Shown piece by piece: positions 25,533 to 35,632 of a DNA stretch of 64,000 nt; the first letter of the stretch is position 1, and every line of letters begins with the position of its first letter. Both the position numbers and the translations under genes were made by a program. Source of the stretch: Kerstersia similis (lineage in GTDB: Bacteria > Pseudomonadota > Gammaproteobacteria > Burkholderiales > Burkholderiaceae_B); NCBI RefSeq assembly GCF_965139615.1, contig NZ_CBCSIQ010000008.1:72335-136334 (forward strand). Reading direction: 5' to 3'. Below the pieces are notes generated by a model. That model was given only the letters and a program-made list of their open reading frames with translations. It was not told where the DNA came from and searched no databases.

Positions 25533-28500
25533 CTAGCGGAGAAGCGCCAGCACGGCATGGCCGTCCAGTGTTTCTTCACGCAGCAGTTGCTCCGCCAGCT
25601 GCCTGATGCTGTGCCAGTGTGTTTCCACCAGCGTTTCTGTTCGTTCACGCGCTTCCTGCAGCCAGATATCCACGCGCAGCTGGGCACGTTCCATCCAGGC
25701 AGGAGGCAGGGGTGTATCGAATGGCGCCAGGGACAGCCAGCCGAAGCTTTCATCCAGCCCCCATTCGGTGACTGCCAGCCAGGCCAGTTCACTGGCTTTG
25801 GCCAGATCGCTGGCTGCGCCGTTGTCGCTGCCGCCGGCAGGTTCGGACGCGGGAAACTGCTTGAGTTGCGCCACACGGCCGGCCAGTTTGATGCACAGGT
25901 CGTCCATGGCTTCGCGGCGATTCATCGGGCGCACGCTGTGCTCATCATCACGGGAGAGTGCGACAAACCCATGGGCGTCGCCCCGTCCGGCGATGGTGAC
26001 TTGTTCCAGTGGGTGCTCCGGTCGCAGCAAGGCCGCCAGCACGGCATGCCCCGCCTCATGGAAGGCGACGGCGGAGAGGTACTCCTGCAGCGGTTTGCGG
26101 CGGCTGCGTTCGCCGTATTTCACGGTATTGATCTGTTCCAGCAACTGTTCGTAGCTGATGTGTTCGTGCGGGTTCTGCCGCAGGGCGAGCACCAGCTCAC
26201 GATAGACTTTTTCGAAGTCGGCGCCGCTCATGCCGGCAGTCATAGCGACCAGCGCATCGAGATTCCAGGCGTCGGCGGCCGGGGGCAGCGGCCGGGGCAG
26301 GGTGCTCAGGCGCGTGTCGATGAAGTGGCGGCGGGCCTCGCGATCCAGCAGCGGGACTTCCATGAGCAGATCCAGGCGCCCGGAACGCAGCAATGCCGGA
26401 TCGACATTTGCCAGAAAATTGGTAGCGGCGACAATAAAAACCGGATGATCTGTCTGCGAACCGAAGCCGTCGATTTCCGCAAGCAGCTGGTTGATCGCCG
26501 GTTCCATGCCACGCATGCCGCGTATGCCCAGGGCGTCGATTTCGTCGATGAAAACGATGCTGGGGGCATAGCGCCGGGCGCGCCGGAAAATGGAACGGGT
26601 CAGGGTCGGATTGAACAGTTGCGGGCCGGTGACTGAGAGGAAGGGAACCCCGGCTTCTGCGGCCAGGGCTTTGGCCAGCATGGTTTTGCCGGTTCCTGGG
26701 CGACCATGCAGCAGCATGCCCTTGGGGGGCGGTGCCTGCTGGCTGTCAGTGTCGGCGCTGCCCGCATCGCGGGCGGCCAGCAAATGGATGATTTGTTGCA
26801 GGCGTTCCTTGGCACGGGTATGCCCTTTGATGTCCTGGAAACGCAAATCCGGCATTTCAACGGCGAAGCCATCATCGGCGCCGTAGTCCTTGCGGCCTTG
26901 GATACGATCCAGGCGAACCGAGTCGATCACCAGCTGCAACTCGCCTTCCTGCCGGTGTGGCCGCAGTTCGTAATGAAGGACTTCGCGGCGGCGGAACTGG
27001 TTGCGATGCAGCGCATCAAGATCGCGGCCGGCAAACCAGTCCTGCACTTCCTGGCTGATGCTGACCTTGATGCGTTCCGGCAATTGGCTGCTGCTGGCCG
27101 TGTCGGCAAAGCAGGCTTCCGTCAGCCATTGCGTCCCGGCCTCGGAGAGCTCCAGCGGGGTAATGTCCGGGCCGAAAGATAGTGTGACGATGGTCGCAAT
27201 CAGCGCCGGATTGTCGAATTCGACAGGGATTGCCTGCTGGCTGAACCGTTCGGCAAAATCCGACAGCGCTGCCCTGGTGATGCTGATCAATGACGCTATC
27301 GTCAACTCGGCAAATGGCAGCAGGGTGGCATTGGAGAGGTAGCCGGCCAGGTAAGAGGTGATCTTGCCATTCTCGCTGCTGGTGTCCTCGCTGTCGTCGT
27401 CGGCACGGCGCGCCAGCATGTCTTCGGCGAGCAGGTTGGCGGCGCGTGCCGGATGTTCCCGTATCAACTTGGAAAGGCTGCTGTCCTCGGCCAGTTGAGG
27501 GCTGGGCCGCATGGTGAAAATCAGCTGTGTGGCCTGGAAGGAAACGCGCCGGCTTTCCGCGCGGGAGCGCTCTTTCTCATTGCCGAAGCCGTACTCGTCT
27601 TCCAGATATCCATCGCTGAGCAGATTGGCCAGAATATTCTGCACATTGGGATGGGCGCGATCGACATCGTCGAATACCACCACGGCGCGCGGGTGGCGGC
27701 GCACGAATCCGGTCAGGCGGCCAGGGCCGGCGTTGCTGTAACCCTCGCGCAGCCCTGTCAGGCCGAAACCCTCGTTGTGACTCTGAAAGCTGGCCATATT
27801 GAGCACCAGGCTTTTGCCTTCATTGGTTTCGGCCAGTTTGCGTGCCAGCAGCGATTTGCCGGTACCCGCCGGGCCGATGCAAACCAGCAGGCGCGGCTTG
27901 CCGGGTGCGTTCAGCTTCAGGGCGCGCGCCAGCAGTTCCGTACGCAGGCGCGCCAGTGCCGCGGGCTGGCCGATGATGGTCTGCCCCAGCGTTTGCAACT
28001 GTTCGTCCACCTGCTTCAACACAGCGGGGACGCGTTCTTCGCGGCTGAGGGTGTCTTCCGGTTCGGTGGCCGGGAGCGCAGGCTCGCCGCTGGCCGGGGG
28101 CGCTTCGCTGCTGCGGCTGCGTCCCGGGTGGTTGCGGCGATCTTGCTTGTTGCTGGTGTCGCCTGCCTTGGTTTTGCCGGCGGCCGGGGGGCGCCCTGGA
28201 AGCTTCAGGGGCAGGGTTTCGTCCTGGAACTGGTCGAGCAGCGCCGTCACTTCCTCGGAGACCGGCAGTGTGGTACCGGATTGACCGCCAGCCAGGTAAT
28301 GCATGCCATCCGTGCGTGCGGCCGCTGCGCCTGTAATGCCCAGCCGAGCCGTTTGATGCAAGCCCAGGGCACGGGTATCGACATAGAGCGACAAGGCTTC
28401 ACGCAGCGCTCCCAGGGTAATGCTGTCTTTGCCGCTGGCCCTGGCGGTCTGTTCGGCCAGCACCAGGCATTCCTGCAAAGAGATATCACGGTCGGCGCCA

Positions 28501-28949
28501 CTGGCGTTGGGATTTGCGGCGAGGTGCGCGGAGGCGTTGTCGGTGCAGTCGCCGGGCGTGGCCGGCGACATGGGCTCGTCGTTGGTAATGTCTTCGGCCG
28601 CTACCTGGGCAACGGTGCTCGTTTCCAGTTCGGGCAGGAATAGGCCTGCCACTGGAGATGAACCATATTCCTGTCGCAGCGATGTGACTTCGGCAGTCAG
28701 GGCCACGGCTGGCTGGGCAGGGTACTCCGCTAGCTGCTGGCTGCCGTCCTTGCGTTTCGGTGCTTGCTTATCCCTGGGGTCCAGTCCCAGCTTTCTCGCG
28801 GTGTCGTCGGAAATTTCCGTGGTATCGACGTAGGTTTTTAACGTTTCGTTGATGATATCCATGTTGATGCGCATGAGGCCATGGCGCAGGGCAGTGATTT
28901 TGGATAGCTTCAGTACGTCAAGGAAAGTCAGCGGCTGGATCGGGGGCAT
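25533..28949 (-). CDS. Soluble double AAA+ (ClpB-like + FtsH-like) ATPase with M41 zinc protease domain
   Basis: 1138 residues from the ATG of MPPIQPLTF; later ATGs (MRIN, MDIIN) are possible and the frame also opens upstream. Order: N-terminal region with a repeated YVDT motif (about 33-60 and 183-210), a charged linker, AAA+ 1 resembling ClpA/B D2 (Walker A GPAGTGKS 359-366, Walker B VVVFDDVD 423-430), AAA+ 2 of FtsH type (Walker A GRPGTGKT 749-756, Walker B IVFIDEID 798-805, RSGRLD 855-860), then M41 protease (HEAGH 964-968, third zinc ligand probably Asp1048, VTEWGLDESFG). Unlike FtsH there is no membrane helix. It should unfold and degrade proteins in the cytoplasm. The next gene is the YbjN-like protein. 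Confidence 0.88.
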   Translation of the reverse strand: MPPIQPLTFLDVLKLSKITALRHGLMRINMDIINETLKTYVDTTEISDDTARKLGLDPRDKQAPKRKDGSQQLAEYPAQPAVALTAEVTSLRQEYGSSPVAGLFLPELETSTVAQVAAEDITNDEPMSPATPGDCTDNASAHLAANPNASGADRDISLQECLVLAEQTARASGKDSITLGALREALSLYVDTRALGLHQTARLGITGAAAARTDGMHYLAGGQSGTTLPVSEEVTALLDQFQDETLPLKLPGRPPAAGKTKAGDTSNKQDRRNHPGRSRSSEAPPASGEPALPATEPEDTLSREERVPAVLKQVDEQLQTLGQTIIGQPAALARLRTELLARALKLNAPGKPRLLVCIGPAGTGKSLLARKLAETNEGKSLVLNMASFQSHNEGFGLTGLREGYSNAGPGRLTGFVRRHPRAVVVFDDVDRAHPNVQNILANLLSDGYLEDEYGFGNEKERSRAESRRVSFQATQLIFTMRPSPQLAEDSSLSKLIREHPARAANLLAEDMLARRADDDSEDTSSENGKITSYLAGYLSNATLLPFAELTIASLISITRAALSDFAERFSQQAIPVEFDNPALIATIVTLSFGPDITPLELSEAGTQWLTEACFADTASSSQLPERIKVSISQEVQDWFAGRDLDALHRNQFRRREVLHYELRPHRQEGELQLVIDSVRLDRIQGRKDYGADDGFAVEMPDLRFQDIKGHTRAKERLQQIIHLLAARDAGSADTDSQQAPPPKGMLLHGRPGTGKTMLAKALAAEAGVPFLSVTGPQLFNPTLTRSIFRRARRYAPSIVFIDEIDALGIRGMRGMEPAINQLLAEIDGFGSQTDHPVFIVAATNFLANVDPALLRSGRLDLLMEVPLLDREARRHFIDTRLSTLPRPLPPAADAWNLDALVAMTAGMSGADFEKVYRELVLALRQNPHEHISYEQLLEQINTVKYGERSRRKPLQEYLSAVAFHEAGHAVLAALLRPEHPLEQVTIAGRGDAHGFVALSRDDEHSVRPMNRREAMDDLCIKLAGRVAQLKQFPASEPAGGSDNGAASDLAKASELAWLAVTEWGLDESFGWLSLAPFDTPLPPAWMERAQLRVDIWLQEARERTETLVETHWHSIRQLAEQLLREETLDGHAVLALLR

Positions 28950-29301
28950 GCTTGAGGAAAAATGCAGGGGAAAGGTAGGACAGCAGAGTGAAGTATAGGC
29001 ACTCCCATACCGGGGTGCCCGCTGCGGCATGCCTTGAGTTGTGAGGGATCAGCGATTTTTGATGTCACACTTGTGCCAGATTGTGTGAGTTGTAAAGGTT
29101 GGTGGCGGGGGTGGGTTGCGCGCAGCTGCCAGGAACAGATCAGGGAAAATGGGCATTTCGCGGCGTGGTCCTATTTGTAACAGGATCTGGGTTGGCGTAC
29201 AGGCAACAGTCGCGGTTTTGAATCTGCCGCGTAACGTGATAGAATCCGACGATTCAGTATGCACCTCATTCCATCCATTTTTTAACTGCGTAATAGAATT
29301 C
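28950..29301. other. Divergent spacer between the AAA+ protease gene and rpsU
   Basis: About 350 bases without a gene. The rpsU promoter is identified at 29218-29245. No clear ribosome site precedes the chosen start of the AAA+ gene, and I could not assign its promoter. Confidence 0.5.
29218..29245 (+). promoter_or_regulatory. Sigma-70 promoter of rpsU-dnaG(-rpoD)
   Basis: -35 TTGAAT and -10 TAGAAT with a 16-base spacer; transcription would begin near 29252, about 50 bases before rpsU. Confidence 0.7.
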
Positions 29302-29514
29302 ATGCCTATTGTTCGCCTGAAAGAAAACGAGCCGTTTGAAGCCGCTCTGCGCCGCTTCAAGCGCACCATCGAAAAGACGGGTCTGCTGACCGAACTGCGT
29401 TCGCGCGAGTTCTACGAAAAGCCCACCGCTGAGCGCAAGCGCAAGCATGCCGCCGCCGTGAAGCGCCACTACAAGCGTATCCGCAGCCAACAACTGCCTC
29501 CGCGCCTCTACTGA
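29302..29514 (+). CDS. rpsU: 30S ribosomal protein S21
   Basis: 70 residues, MPIVRLKENEPFEAALRRFKR to the basic C terminus; the whole family pattern is present. It is part of the small subunit and helps translation start. It is first in the rpsU-dnaG-rpoD operon, 12 bases before the primase gene. Confidence 0.97.
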   Translation: MPIVRLKENEPFEAALRRFKRTIEKTGLLTELRSREFYEKPTAERKRKHAAAVKRHYKRIRSQQLPPRLY

Positions 29515-29526
29515 TCTGTTCAGTGA

Positions 29527-31605
29527 GTGATTCCTGATTCTTTCATCCAGGAACTTCTCGCCCGGGTCGATATTACTGATGTCGTCGGGCGTTATGTGCA
29601 GCTGCGCAAGGGTGGGGCGAACCTTTTAGGTCTCTGCCCCTTCCATAACGAAAAATCCCCTTCCTTTACTGTCAGCCCTACCAAACAGTTCTATCACTGT
29701 TTTGGTTGCGGAGCCCATGGCAGCGCGATTACCTTTCTGATGGAGCATACCGGGGCGAGTTTCCCGGAGGCCGTGCGTTCGCTCGCCGCATCAGCAGGGA
29801 TGAACGTACCCGAGGAACCGCGCAGCCCGCGTCAGCAGGCCGAGGCGGCACGTCGCAAGGAAGAGGTTTCTCGGCATACGCAAGCCCTGGAAAAAGCACA
29901 GGAATACTACCTGGCTCAGTTGCGCCAATCGGCGCAGGCGCGCCGCTATCTGCAAGGTCGCGGGCTGACTGGTGAAATCGCCAAGCGCTATGGCCTGGGT
30001 TGGACGGGAGATGACCGTCGTGGCCTGGCCAATGTGTTCGAGCGGTATGACGACCCGGTGCTGGTCGAGGTCGGTCTTGTGGTGGAAGCCGAAGACGGCC
30101 GCCGCTATGATCGCTTCCGCGAGCGCGTGACCTTTCCCATCCGCAATGCGCGTGGTGCCCTGATCGGTTTTGGCGGCCGCATTATCGGCAAAGGCGAACC
30201 GAAGTATCTCAACTCTCCGGAAACACCGCTGTTTTCCAAGGGGCAGGAGCTCTACGGGCTGTGGGAAGCGCGCCAGGCCATTCGTGCGGCCGGGCAGGTG
30301 CTGGTCGTCGAAGGCTACATGGATGTGGTCGGGCTCGCGCAACTGGGCATAGAGCATGCCGTGGCGACGCTGGGTACGGCGACGACCCCGCAGCACGTGC
30401 AGAAGCTGTTGCGCGCCAGTGAAAACGTGGTGTTTTCCTTCGATGGCGACAAGGCCGGCCGACGCGCTGCATGGCGGGCGCTCAATACCTGCCTGGCGTT
30501 GCTGCGGGATGATATTTCCATTCGTTTCCTGTTCCTGCCGGAAGAGCACGACCCCGATTCCTATGTGCGGGCCTTCGGTGCCGAGGCCTTTCGGGCCACG
30601 CTTGCCGAAGCTCAGCCCTTGTCGCGCTTTTTGCTCGATGAACTGGCGGCTCGTCATGCGCTTGAGGAAGTGGAAGGGCGTGCGGCATGTATTCATGAGG
30701 CCCGGCCGCTATTTGCCGAAATTCCTGAGTGCGCGCTGAAAATCCAGCTGCATAACGAGTTTGCGCGGCAGGTGCGGCTGACGCCGGAAGAGTTGCATGC
30801 CATGTTCCGGGCGGGTGAGGCCCAGGCGCCGGGGCGGCCGGTGTCGCATGCCTCCAGTCAGGCTGGTGGCGGGGCGGAAGGTCCTGTGGTGGCCGGGCAT
30901 GGCGGTGTTCCGGCGGGCGCTCATGCGCCGTCATCGGATGCGCCGCCGCCCTGGATGGTGGCGCCCGACGATGTGGTGCCCGAGGATATCGGTTTTCATG
31001 GCGGGCTGGATCCTGAAGGGGGCTATTGGCCGCCGGAGCAGGAAGCCTCCTTTCCATCGCAAGCAGGCCGCTCAGGTGGCCGCCGGCAATGGAATGGCAA
31101 TGGCCGTGGCGATGGCAGCCAGAAGGGACGCAAAGGGGGCGGGCGCTGGAACGACCGTGGCGGCGTGCCTCCCTTGAGCGGCGGCCAGCAGGTGGCCAGC
31201 CTGCCGCGCAAATTATTGCGCTTGCTGGTCAGCCATCCCGGGCTGGTCGATGAAATGGGCGATCAGCAGCTTGAAGTTCTGGATAGCAGCCCCCATATGC
31301 GTATGGTCAGGGAGCTGGTGACACTCTTGCAGGATTCGGGAGCAAGGCACATAGGCGCCATGATGGAAGCTGTGCCATCGGGTTCCGAGCTGGCCGGCAT
31401 CCTGCATGACCTGTCGCGTGATGTGCTTGGCAGTGAGGAGTTGCCCAACCCGCAGCTGGAGTGGGAAGGGGGACTGCGCAGTGTCGAACGCGATGCGCTG
31501 AAGCTTGAGCTGGATGCCCTGGTGGCAGCTGGCCTGACCGATGAGGAATCGAAAAGTTTATATCATGATCTGACACGCCGGCTGAGAGGCTTGGGGAACG
31601 CTTAG
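29527..31605 (+). CDS. dnaG: DNA primase
   Basis: 692 residues with a GTG start 12 bases after rpsU. Makes RNA primers for replication. The zinc-binding domain has CPFH and CFGCG (Cys37, His40, Cys58, Cys61); the TOPRIM core has VVEGYMDVVGLAQ near residue 260 and FDGDKAGRRAAWRAL. Between about residues 425 and 545 lies an unusually long Gly/Pro/Arg-rich linker before the DnaB-binding C-terminal domain, which makes the protein longer than the E. coli enzyme. Confidence 0.96.
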   Translation: MIPDSFIQELLARVDITDVVGRYVQLRKGGANLLGLCPFHNEKSPSFTVSPTKQFYHCFGCGAHGSAITFLMEHTGASFPEAVRSLAASAGMNVPEEPRSPRQQAEAARRKEEVSRHTQALEKAQEYYLAQLRQSAQARRYLQGRGLTGEIAKRYGLGWTGDDRRGLANVFERYDDPVLVEVGLVVEAEDGRRYDRFRERVTFPIRNARGALIGFGGRIIGKGEPKYLNSPETPLFSKGQELYGLWEARQAIRAAGQVLVVEGYMDVVGLAQLGIEHAVATLGTATTPQHVQKLLRASENVVFSFDGDKAGRRAAWRALNTCLALLRDDISIRFLFLPEEHDPDSYVRAFGAEAFRATLAEAQPLSRFLLDELAARHALEEVEGRAACIHEARPLFAEIPECALKIQLHNEFARQVRLTPEELHAMFRAGEAQAPGRPVSHASSQAGGGAEGPVVAGHGGVPAGAHAPSSDAPPPWMVAPDDVVPEDIGFHGGLDPEGGYWPPEQEASFPSQAGRSGGRRQWNGNGRGDGSQKGRKGGGRWNDRGGVPPLSGGQQVASLPRKLLRLLVSHPGLVDEMGDQQLEVLDSSPHMRMVRELVTLLQDSGARHIGAMMEAVPSGSELAGILHDLSRDVLGSEELPNPQLEWEGGLRSVERDALKLELDALVAAGLTDEESKSLYHDLTRRLRGLGNA

Positions 31606-31855
31606 TGTAGTGTTCCCGCAAATAAGTTAAGATTCAGGGGTTTGCGCTGTCTGCCCCGAACCTTTTATCGGCGGTGTGGTCGGATGATGCTGCGGGTCTT
31701 AACCCGCCTGATGCCGGGGGCTTTGCTGCTTCCGGCTTTTCGGCGCTTGAAGCCGAGTTGTTCTCGCTCTTTTTTGTCCTGTTCAATGTTTGGGCTGTCG
31801 GCAGAATCAAACAGCCCTCCCGTTTTGTGGCGGCAACTTCGCTACGGAAACCATT

Positions 31856-34093
<2,238 letters not shown>

Positions 34094-34109
34094 TGGAAGC
34101 CTTCCTGCG

Positions 34110-34562
34110 ATGAGCTGGGCTGATCCAACCATCCTGTTGTTGCTGGCGTTTGCCGTGCTCGGCTACGTCAGCCACAACATGGCGGTGTCCATCGCTATGT
34201 TGGTTCTGCTGTTTGTCCGGCTGACGCCGCTGCAGGCGCATTTCCCGTGGGTACAGAAATACGGCCTGAGCGTAGGCATCATCATCCTGATGGTAGGGGT
34301 GATGACGCCCATTGCCAGCGGCCGCATCAGTGTCAGCGACCTGCTGCATTCGTTCGTCGAATGGCGCTCCTTCCTGGCCGTGCTGGTTGGCATTGGCGTG
34401 GCCTGGCTGGGTGGGCGGGGCGTAGTGCTCATGGGCAACAGCCCGCAGATCGTGGCAGGCTTGCTGATGGGCACGCTCATCGGCGTGGCCTTCTTCCGCG
34501 GCGTACCTGTCGGACCGCTGATCGCCGCCGGTTTGCTCTCCTTGCTGATCGGTAAATCCTGA
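34110..34562 (+). CDS. DUF441 family small membrane protein (YeaL-like)
   Basis: 150 residues, with about four membrane helices: ILLLLAFAVLGYVSHNMAVSIA, shown as LLLAFAVLGYVSHN; GLSVGIIILMVGVMTPIASG; and a Gly-rich C-terminal pair ending LIGKS. The MTPIASGRIS and FFRGVPVGPLIAAG segments are typical of DUF441/UPF0756 proteins. Function unknown. It follows rpoD by 16 bases, so it is probably co-transcribed. Confidence 0.88.
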   Translation: MSWADPTILLLLAFAVLGYVSHNMAVSIAMLVLLFVRLTPLQAHFPWVQKYGLSVGIIILMVGVMTPIASGRISVSDLLHSFVEWRSFLAVLVGIGVAWLGGRGVVLMGNSPQIVAGLLMGTLIGVAFFRGVPVGPLIAAGLLSLLIGKS

Positions 34563-34608
34563 GCCTGAACGGCTGCCGGAAGATCAGGGATTTTGCTGTG
34601 CTTCTGTT

Positions 34609-34636
34609 TTGCAATGCCTGTCAGGCATGTCATAAT
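34609..34636 (+). promoter_or_regulatory. Promoter of the CAU tRNA, with a palindrome in the spacer
   Basis: -35 TTGCAA, a 16-base spacer and -10 CATAAT lie just before the tRNA. The spacer holds the palindrome ATGCCTGTCAGGCAT, which could be an operator or chance. Confidence 0.6.
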
Positions 34637-34647
34637 AGCGAGCTTGG

Positions 34648-34724
34648 GGGCCGTTAGCTCAGTTGGTTAGAGCAGAGGACTCATAATCCTTTGGTCGCTG
34701 GTTCAAGTCCAGCACGGCCTACCA
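34648..34724 (+). tRNA. tRNA with CAU anticodon, probably tRNA-Ile2 (lysidine-modified)
   Basis: 77 bases including the encoded CCA. The cloverleaf closes: acceptor GGGCCGT with ACGGCCT (one G-U), D arm GCTC/GAGC, anticodon stem GAGGA/TCCTT with loop CTCATAA, T stem GCTGG/CCAGC. The variable and T arms (TTTGGTCGCTGGTTCAAGT) match those of E. coli tRNA-Ile2 rather than elongator tRNA-Met, so I favour Ile2; an annotation as tRNA-Met is possible. Confidence 0.85.
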
Positions 34725-34750
34725 AAATTACCTAGCATTATCAGTGAATT

Positions 34751-34781
34751 ACGCCACCCTTAACGGTGGCGTTTTTCTTTT
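34751..34781 (+). terminator. Rho-independent terminator after the CAU tRNA
   Basis: ACGCCACC and GGTGGCGT form an 8-bp stem around a 6-base loop, followed by TTTTTCTTTT. Confidence 0.88.
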
Positions 34782-34949
34782 CTGGTGCTGCTTGTGCCCA
34801 AAGTGTGGCCGCTGCGGCGCGGGCGGCCAACCGTGGCGGTGCGAGGTGCGCTATTTTTGCTCCAGCCCAATCACCTGTCGCATAGCGGCAAGGCCTGCCC
34901 GGCGCTAGCGTGATTTTGATATTCCACACCACCTTTCAAGGGTCAGGAA

Positions 34950-35411
34950 ATGACAGCGTTGAGTCTCAGAAGATCCGCACGCCTCATTATTGTGGATGAG
35001 GACGGCAGGTTGCTGCTATTTCAATACCACGATGAGCATCAGGCGCCTTTCTGGGCGACGGCTGGCGGCGAGCTGTTGCCGGGCGAGTCTTATCTGGATG
35101 CGGCACGGCGCGAGCTGGAAGAGGAAACCGGCCTGGCGCTGGAGATCGGGAGACTGTTGAAAACCAGGGATGCGGTGTATGCGGTGGCCCGGTCCTCGCC
35201 TGCCAGATGGCTGGAGCAGTACTTTCTGGTGCGCTGCCCGGCTCCGGCAGCAATCCGGCGTGACGGCTGGACGGAGGAGGAGCAGAGTACGATTCAGGCA
35301 TGGAAGTGGTGGCGCCTGGAGGATATGCAGGCTCAATCTCCTGATATTTTCAAGCCGGATTGGCTGGCTGATTTGCTTGAGTCTATCCATTCCGAAGGGA
35401 TGGATGCCTGA
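34950..35411 (+). CDS. NUDIX hydrolase
   Basis: 153 residues, cytoplasmic. The complete Nudix box runs from Gly40 to Leu62 (GGELLPGES, REL, EEETGL), so the enzyme should hydrolyse a nucleoside diphosphate linked to another group; the substrate cannot be told. The N terminus (RRSARLIIVDEDGRLLLFQY) is usual for the fold. It stands alone between terminators. Confidence 0.9.
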   Translation: MTALSLRRSARLIIVDEDGRLLLFQYHDEHQAPFWATAGGELLPGESYLDAARRELEEETGLALEIGRLLKTRDAVYAVARSSPARWLEQYFLVRCPAPAAIRRDGWTEEEQSTIQAWKWWRLEDMQAQSPDIFKPDWLADLLESIHSEGMDA

Positions 35412-35446
35412 CGCCAGGGCCTGCCCTGATTTTTCGCTCATGGCCT

Positions 35447-35486
35447 GAACCACCCGGCCGGGTGATACACGGCCGGTGGTTCTTTG
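35447..35486 (+). terminator. Terminator of the NUDIX gene
   Basis: A 13-bp stem with one bulged C (GAACCACC arm at 35447, GGTGGTTC arm ending at 35482, loop GGTGATACA) is followed by TTT. The U-tract is short. Confidence 0.6.
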
Positions 35487-35632
35487 CACGTTCGGGAAAT
35501 CTCTGCAATTCCCATGGGGTTCAGGACTTGGCTGGCGATGTCGTTTACCATCAAGACACAGCAAGGTTTCACGCTCCGCTTGTGGCAACATAGGCTCGGG
35601 CAGTTTTGAACCCATAAGGAGTGCATGTCGAG

